Below, one piece after another: positions 59,696 to 64,000 of a stretch of 64,000 bases of DNA; position 1 is the stretch's first letter; each line of letters opens with the position of its first letter. The notes under the pieces are model-generated. The model searched no databases. It was given only the letters and a program-made list of their open reading frames with translations, and was not told the DNA's origin. The stretch is taken from NCBI RefSeq assembly GCF_000011645.1, contig NC_006270.3, forward strand, positions 1,237,501-1,301,500. Reading direction: 5' to 3'. The translations under genes and the position numbers were made by a program. Source of the DNA: Bacillus licheniformis DSM 13 = ATCC 14580 (GTDB lineage: Bacteria; Bacillota; Bacilli; Bacillales; Bacillaceae).

Positions 59696-61069
59696 GTGAA
59701 ACAGAACAAAAGAGAACAACTTGTTAACCTGTTTAGTGTGTTAAAAGAAAAAGGTCAGATCAACGCGGCAGTGCTAGTCGCTGAAGACGGAGACATTCTT
59801 TATCAAGGCGCCTTCGGATATGAAAACTTGGCAGATAAGCGTTTATTGCAGGAACATTCCTTATTTGAATTAGCATCGCTATCCAAGCCGTTCACTGCTT
59901 TGGGCATCCTTCAATTAGCCCAGCAAGGGGAATTGAAAATCGAGGATCCCGTAGAACGGTGGATAACCGGGTTTCCCTACCAGGGCGTAACGATTCGCGA
60001 TTTATTGACACATACGTCGGGTCTGCCCGATTATATGGAGTGGTTTCTACAACATTGGGATCATAACAAGATTGCTGTTAATCAAGATATCGTTGATATG
60101 CTGATGAATCATCATCCGCAACGCTATTTTGCCCCGGGTGAAGGTTGGCTTTACAGCAATACGGGATATGTGCTGCTTGCGGTTATCATTGAAAAGGCAT
60201 CAGGTCTGAGTTTTGCAGAATATATGAAAAAAAACATCTTTGAACCGGTGAAAATGCGGAACTCAAGGGTTTATAACAGAAGGCTGCAGCCTGAAACCAT
60301 TGAGAACTATGCGTATGGATATGTGTATGACGTGCATACAGCACAGTACGTTCTGCCTGATGACCTTGAAGAAACAAAATATGTCTGCTATCTTGACGGG
60401 ATTCAGGGGGACGGAACCGTAAACTCAACCATTCATGACTTATATTTGTTTGATCAAGCCTTATATACAGATTGTTTGATCAATCAAGTCTCAAAAGAGC
60501 TTGCTTTTTCTCCCGCGTCTCTGAAAAACGGAGAGTCTATAGATTACGGGTGTGGATGGGTGCTTCGGGATAGTCCTGAAACAGGGAGAATTGTCGGTCA
60601 CAGCGGCGGCTGGCCAGGCTATTCAACCGTAATGATCCGATATATCGATCAGCAAAAAACCTTCATTTATTTGAGCAATGTGGAACAGGATGATGAATAT
60701 GAACAGGCCATCTTTGAAGCCGTTGAAAATATCCTGTTTGACAAGGCCTACAAAATCCCTGATCGCCCTGCCGATAAAAAGAAAAAAGAGATCGATCCGG
60801 CCATTTACAAAAGATATGTCGGAAGTTATTCACTTCAGGATGGCACCGCCGCTGATGTGACAGTTGATAAGGGCCGGATTTATATGCAAATCACCGGACA
60901 GATCCGTTTTGAATTATTTCCAGCCTCGGAAACGCGCTTTTTTCTCAGGTCATTGTCTGTTGAAGTGGAATTTATTTTGGAGGATGGTGTCGCAACCCGG
61001 TTGATTATTTATCAAAATGGCGCAGAGGAAGAAGCGGTGCGGATAGTGGAAGCAAACAGCAAGGTATGA
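59696..61069 (+). CDS. Beta-lactamase-family serine hydrolase
   Basis: 457 residues, GTG start after AAAGGGAGG. Class C/penicillin-binding-like fold: SxxK at Ser61-Lys64 (ELASLSKPF), YSN in WLYSNTGYVLLAV, and HSGG (VGHSGGWPGYS) in place of KTG. A C-terminal beta domain from about residue 365 (IYKRYVGSYSLQDG) is of the DUF3471 type. There is no signal peptide, so it is probably a cytoplasmic esterase or peptidase rather than a resistance enzyme. Confidence 0.85.
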   Translation: MKQNKREQLVNLFSVLKEKGQINAAVLVAEDGDILYQGAFGYENLADKRLLQEHSLFELASLSKPFTALGILQLAQQGELKIEDPVERWITGFPYQGVTIRDLLTHTSGLPDYMEWFLQHWDHNKIAVNQDIVDMLMNHHPQRYFAPGEGWLYSNTGYVLLAVIIEKASGLSFAEYMKKNIFEPVKMRNSRVYNRRLQPETIENYAYGYVYDVHTAQYVLPDDLEETKYVCYLDGIQGDGTVNSTIHDLYLFDQALYTDCLINQVSKELAFSPASLKNGESIDYGCGWVLRDSPETGRIVGHSGGWPGYSTVMIRYIDQQKTFIYLSNVEQDDEYEQAIFEAVENILFDKAYKIPDRPADKKKKEIDPAIYKRYVGSYSLQDGTAADVTVDKGRIYMQITGQIRFELFPASETRFFLRSLSVEVEFILEDGVATRLIIYQNGAEEEAVRIVEANSKV

Positions 61070-61232
61070 CCGTTTTGTTTGAGCGTTTGGCGGCCTGTGT
61101 CTGTTGTCTGTCAGAAGGAAATTTATCGTTTGAAGGTTGACTATGCAATTCGGGGATATCTGCCCGGCTGAATTTCCTGATGAGCATCAATCGGATATTC
61201 ATGGTAAAGGTGCTCCATCTATAAGGAGGTTA

Positions 61233-61292
61233 ATGAGGCTGAACAAATTTAACCTGTTGAAAGAGCCCTGGGTGATGAATATAGTGGCATGA
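61233..61292 (+). other. Tiny frame with strong ribosome site in the 61070-61334 gap
   Basis: ATAAGGAGG precedes ATG and 19 codons (MRLNKFNLLKEPWVMNIVA). Nothing else in the gap looks coding. It may be a chance frame or the remnant of a longer gene. Confidence 0.2.
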
Positions 61293-61334
61293 TCATTTTG
61301 GGATAAAGCGTTTATATGGAACTGCTAAAGCAAC

Positions 61335-61368
61335 AGAAAAAACCAAGCAGAAAACATCTGCTCGGTTT
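61335..61368 (-). terminator. Terminator of the arabinanase gene
   Basis: ACCGAGCAG and CTGCTTGGT arms with TTTTTTC on the minus strand, just after the stop. Confidence 0.8.
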
Positions 61369-61373
61369 AATAA

Positions 61374-62360
61374 CTAATACTTCGGCCAGCCTTTAGAATC
61401 CCAGTTTAAATCATTGATCAGCAGCTTAGGCGCCCCGTTGTCAAGCGCATCATAACCATGTCTGACGATGATGTTGCCGTTCACGATATCCGCGCCGCCC
61501 GGGCCCTTCCACTGGTCGTTTCCGGAGTCGAGGATTGTGCCTCCGCCTTCCGTCATTTTCTTGCCGCTTTTGTCATAGTAAGGCCCCGTGATTTTTGTCG
61601 AGCGGCCGTAAGCGATCTTATACGTGCTGTTCACACCTTGACAGCATTTATCGAACGAAACGAATAAATAATAGTAGCCGTTTTTATATGTGATAGACGG
61701 CGCTTCAACCGCTCCTCCGTTGTTCGGCCTTGATGCGATGGAATAAACCTTCCCTGTAGGTTTCATCGTTTTTTTATCAAGCTTTGTCAGCTTGATGCCG
61801 CTCCAAAACGAGCCGAAGGACAGCCACGGATTTCCTTCTTTATCAATCACTAACTCAGGGTCGATTGCATTATAATTGTTAGAGGTCGTCGTCCGGATGA
61901 CAAGCCCGTCGTCGCGCCAATTTCCGGATGAGATTCGGTCTGTTGAAGCCAGTCCGATCGCCGAAGTATTGGAGCCGAACGCGGATACCGCATAATAAAG
62001 CCAATAGCGTCCATTATAATAGCTGATATCAGGCGCCCATTGGTTTTCTTCATGGTTCGGCACGTACTTTTTCCACCATGATAATGGAGTTGCAAATATG
62101 CTTGGCGCTGCGCTCCATGTTTTTCCGTCTGTCGATTTGATGACGCGGATTCCATTGCCGATACCCGTGCCGAATGTATACCACGTATTTCCTTCTTTAA
62201 TCATGGAAGGATCATGAATAATGTTGTCTCCTTTTGTATCCCAAAAAGCCGCTGATGTTGGTTCAGCCGCCGAGAAAATAAGCAGAAAAAATAAAATAAA
62301 ACCAGAAATGATAGTCTTAGCCACAGTTGTTCTCCTTTCAAATTTCGATGTCTTTAACAT
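61374..62360 (-). CDS. abnA: Secreted endo-1,5-alpha-L-arabinanase, GH43
   Basis: 328 residues. A signal peptide ends at PTSA-AFW. The five-bladed GH43 fold has the catalytic base Asp in IIHDPSM, Asp in NAIDPELVID and the acid Glu in GGAVEAPSITY; FDKCCQGVNSTYK is typical of AbnA. It cleaves the arabinan backbone of pectin outside the cell. Start at ATG 62360 (GGGAGGG site) or GTG 62324 (AAAGGAG site); the second gives a more classical signal peptide. Could be a paralogue rather than the orthologue of abnA. Confidence 0.88.
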   Translation of the reverse strand: MLKTSKFERRTTVAKTIISGFILFFLLIFSAAEPTSAAFWDTKGDNIIHDPSMIKEGNTWYTFGTGIGNGIRVIKSTDGKTWSAAPSIFATPLSWWKKYVPNHEENQWAPDISYYNGRYWLYYAVSAFGSNTSAIGLASTDRISSGNWRDDGLVIRTTTSNNYNAIDPELVIDKEGNPWLSFGSFWSGIKLTKLDKKTMKPTGKVYSIASRPNNGGAVEAPSITYKNGYYYLFVSFDKCCQGVNSTYKIAYGRSTKITGPYYDKSGKKMTEGGGTILDSGNDQWKGPGGADIVNGNIIVRHGYDALDNGAPKLLINDLNWDSKGWPKY

Positions 62361-62417
62361 TCGGCCCTCCCTTTTGTGAAATATTTCCCAACAAGACGAA
62401 CTTTATTTTAGCAGGGA

Positions 62418-62460
62418 TTGGCTGTCTCTCAATCAGCCAAAGGACTTGTTTTCTAGTCCT
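62418..62460 (-). other. Two tandem hairpins in the arabinanase leader
   Basis: TTGGCTG/CAGCCAA (62418-62440) and AGGACT/AGTCCT (62441-62460) lie directly side by side upstream of the gene. No T-tract. They may stabilise the mRNA or serve a regulator. The rest of 62461-62840 shows no gene. Confidence 0.4.
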
Positions 62461-62842
62461 AAAATAAAACGAAAAAACCAGAAAATATCCATATTAAAAA
62501 AACAATCACCTAAAAGTCATTTCATCGTCTGAATGTAAAAGGGATGATGTAATTATTTTGGCTTATATTGGAACATTTTAGGTTAGGTGAATTATCAAAA
62601 ACTTTGAGATGTTCGTGGAGAAAATAAAAAGCGTTGGAAGAAGAAGCACGGTCTCCCCTCGAATATTTTCATTAGCCCCGGAAGGTGAATGACACTTTTA
62701 GTTGATTTAGTGGGTTGAAATTGATAATATGAATTTGAAGATAGACTGTCAAAATAATGCATCACAAAAGACGCAGGCGCGTCATCTACGTACGGTTTAT
62801 TAAACGTTCAGGTGTATTTTTTCTATAAGAAATGCATAAAAT

Positions 62843-62874
62843 AAAAAAGACCCGACTGCGCCAACAGTCGAGTC
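62843..62874 (-). terminator. Terminator of the toxin mRNA
   Basis: Minus strand: GACTCGACTG and CAGTCGGGTC arms (G-T pair) then TTTTTT. Confidence 0.7.
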
Positions 62875-62917
62875 GAGTGTACAAAGCGGCCCAACAAGGG
62901 CTTGGCTCAGTCATTTT

Positions 62918-62970
62918 AAAATAGACTTTCCCTATGAACTTTACCAGGGCTCAAGGGAAGTCTATTTTTC
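62918..62970 (+). terminator. Hairpin overlapping the toxin gene end, possible antitoxin RNA terminator
   Basis: AAAATAGACTTTCCC and GGGAAGTCTATTTT arms with a loop of about 22 bases; plus-strand side ends in TTTTTC. Position opposite the toxin's 3' end fits an antisense RNA ending here. Confidence 0.5.
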
Positions 62971-63039
62971 TTTCTTCGACAACACGGCAATTAACATGCC
63001 AAAAGCAATCATTAACGAGATTGTTTCGAATGTCGTCAT
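62962..63039 (-). CDS. Holin-like type I toxin peptide
   Basis: 25 residues: MTTFETISLM then a hydrophobic helix IAFGMLIAVLS and basic end KKEK. The pattern (F/YExxxxMIxFGxLI, Lys tail) is that of putative holin-like toxins related to TxpA/BsrG. AAAGGGGGTGATG is a strong, perhaps sequestered, ribosome site. A TGGTAAAAT extended -10 lies near 63108-63116. Such toxins are silenced by an overlapping antisense RNA; the antitoxin promoter is not identified with confidence. Confidence 0.75.
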   Translation of the reverse strand: MTTFETISLMIAFGMLIAVLSKKEK

Positions 63040-63189
63040 AAGCATCACCCCCTTTCATAGGGGATGAGCCAGCTTCCCTTGAGTGAGCCGAAACTTTGTA
63101 CAAAGAATATTTTACCATACCTCTTTCAAACACTGAGGCTGTTTTTTGATGTTGAGGCGGGATAGAGGAGAATTAAATAAAACGAAACA

Positions 63190-63228
63190 CAAAAACGGCA
63201 GGAATTCCATTGGAAATCCTGCCGTTTC
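63190..63228 (-). terminator. Terminator of tRNA-Val
   Basis: AAACGGCAGGA and TCCTGCCGTTT arms, TTTTTG on the minus strand. Confidence 0.8.
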
Positions 63229-63237
63229 GATTTGGTA

Positions 63238-63310
63238 TGATTCCGACTGGGCTCGAACCAGCGACCTCTACCCTGTCAAGGTAGCGCTCTCCCAGCTGAG
63301 CTACGGAATC
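63238..63310 (-). tRNA. tRNA-Val (anticodon GAC)
   Basis: Cloverleaf on the minus strand: acceptor GATTCCG/CGGAATC, D-stem GCTC/GAGC, anticodon stem CTACC/GGTAG with loop TTGACAG (anticodon GAC), T-arm GCTGG-TTCGAGC-CCAGT, discriminator A. The 3' CCA is not encoded. It is a lone tRNA gene with its own terminator. Confidence 0.95.
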
Positions 63311-63483
63311 ATGATATGTAACACTGGGTATTTGTTTCGCTGACAAGTTCTATTATATGCAGATTAGGTGGATTCGTCAACAGTTTTTTTGATTTTTTTT
63401 GAGAACTGGGAAAGAGTCTTGCAGTACGCCGCGCGTTATGAAAATATTGTCTTATATAGAAATCAAAAGGGAGCAGGAATTGG

Positions 63484-63663
63484 ATGGATCTGATACTTAA
63501 AAGTGTTGATAGTATTTTAATCGTATTTTTAGCAATCTTTTTTATGTGGAAATTCGTTTATGAAATTAAACATGAGAAGCGGAAGGCTGTTATCTTGCTT
63601 TTGCTGCTCATCAATGTCTATTTTATTGTAAAAGTGTTCAATCTCGTGTTGCAATTGATGTAG
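63484..63663 (+). CDS. Small membrane protein of unknown function
   Basis: 59 residues, AAAGGGAG ribosome site. Two hydrophobic helices (SILIVFLAIFFMWKFVY and AVILLLLLINVYFIVKVF) joined by a basic loop EIKHEKRK. Not recognised. It lies 34 bases before maa and could be cotranscribed. Confidence 0.65.
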   Translation: MDLILKSVDSILIVFLAIFFMWKFVYEIKHEKRKAVILLLLLINVYFIVKVFNLVLQLM

Positions 63664-63697
63664 CGAATATAAAATGCAGTCAAGGAGACCGAAATCA

Positions 63698-64000
63698 ATG
63701 AAAACAGAAAAGCAAAAAATGCTGGACGGAGAGCTTTATCATGCTTCTGATCCGGTGCTGTGCCATGACAGACTCAAGGCGCGCAAAATTACGAATGAAT
63801 TCAACCATTCGAACGAAATCGACGACAATAAAAGGACCAAGCTAATCAAAGAGCTGTTTGGATCAACAGGGGAAACGATCCTCATCGAACCGTCGTTTCG
63901 CTGTGATTACGGCTTTAACATACATGTCGGGGAAAATTTCTTCGCCAATTTTGACTGTGTTTTCCTCGATGTATGCGATATCCGGATAGGCGATCATTGT
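63698..64000 (+). CDS. maa: Maltose O-acetyltransferase, N-terminal part
   Basis: Starts at ATG 63698 after AAGGAGACC; cut by the window end after 101 codons. Begins MKTEKQKMLDGELYHASDP (maltose/galactoside acetyltransferase N-terminal helix domain), then enters the left-handed beta-helix (FRCDYGFNIHVGENFFANFD, CDIRIGDHC). It transfers acetyl from acetyl-CoA to sugars. Confidence 0.88.
   Translation, partial: MKTEKQKMLDGELYHASDPVLCHDRLKARKITNEFNHSNEIDDNKRTKLIKELFGSTGETILIEPSFRCDYGFNIHVGENFFANFDCVFLDVCDIRIGDHC

Noticed and set aside
59696..61069. Interpretation of the serine hydrolase as a secreted beta-lactamase
   Set aside because: No signal peptide and the KTG motif is replaced by HSGG, as in class C-like esterases and peptidases.
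63146..63343. 65-codon plus-strand frame
   Set aside because: It covers the tRNA-Val gene and its terminator on the opposite strand.
1..64000. CRISPR arrays, transposases, integrases or prophage genes
   Set aside because: No regularly spaced repeats and no such protein frames were found; the only mobile-looking items are the appC insert and the spx-adjacent repeat.

Overview
The window looks like chromosomal DNA of a Bacillus subtilis-group organism, most probably the B. licheniformis/paralicheniformis branch. Gene order follows the B. subtilis app-opp-yjb-yjc region almost gene for gene: appABC, yjbA, trpS, oppABCDF, yjbC-spx, yjbE, mecA, coiA, pepF, yizD, roxS, yjbH, yjbI, cwlQ, yjbK-yjbO, prpE, yjbQ, thi operon, fabI, cotO, cotZYXWV, yjcA, yjcZ, spoVIF, yjcD, yjcF-H, metI-metC, yjcL. 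Several operons absent from that backbone as I recall it are inserted. Species is inferred from synteny only; no sequence search was possible.

Layout. 1-12.5 kb: two oligopeptide ABC importers (App, cut by the window edge; Opp complete), separated by yjbA and the T-box-controlled trpS. The 3' end of appC has been duplicated around a 1.6-kb AT-rich insert carrying an MFS efflux gene. 12.5-28 kb: stress and competence regulation: yjbC-spx with ECF-type and SigB-type promoters, mecA, coiA, pepF, the sRNA gene roxS behind a Rex-like operator, and yjbH (the Spx adaptor). A tripartite tricarboxylate transporter (tctCBA) and a CitST/DctSR-type two-component system, with a perfect cre site, sit between mecA and coiA. 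28-40 kb: alarmone synthetase, NAD kinase, pseudouridine synthase, prpE, a cation/proton antiporter, the TPP-riboswitch thi operon, and fabI behind a FapR box.

40-45 kb: spore coat and late sporulation genes (cotO, cotVWXYZ, yjcA, three tiny genes, spoVIF), some with SigK-like -10 motifs. 45-54.7 kb: a UvrD-like helicase with a CoiA-like N-terminal zinc domain, a yngA-yngB-galE-yngC envelope sugar block, yjcFGH, then a DinB protein and a WYL regulator. 54.7-57.3 kb: SAM-riboswitch metI-metC. 57.3-64 kb: yjcL, an apparently autoregulated MarR gene with a small membrane protein, a serine hydrolase, a secreted GH43 arabinanase, a probable type I toxin-antitoxin locus (25-residue holin-like toxin), tRNA-Val(GAC), a small membrane protein and the start of a maltose acetyltransferase gene.

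The points most worth a second look are the appC-end-duplicating insert, the type I toxin locus, the CoiA-like domain on the YjcD helicase, the Ser-for-Cys change in YjbH, the duplicated spx terminator around a structured repeat, and the paired MarR operators. No CRISPR array, transposase or prophage was found.
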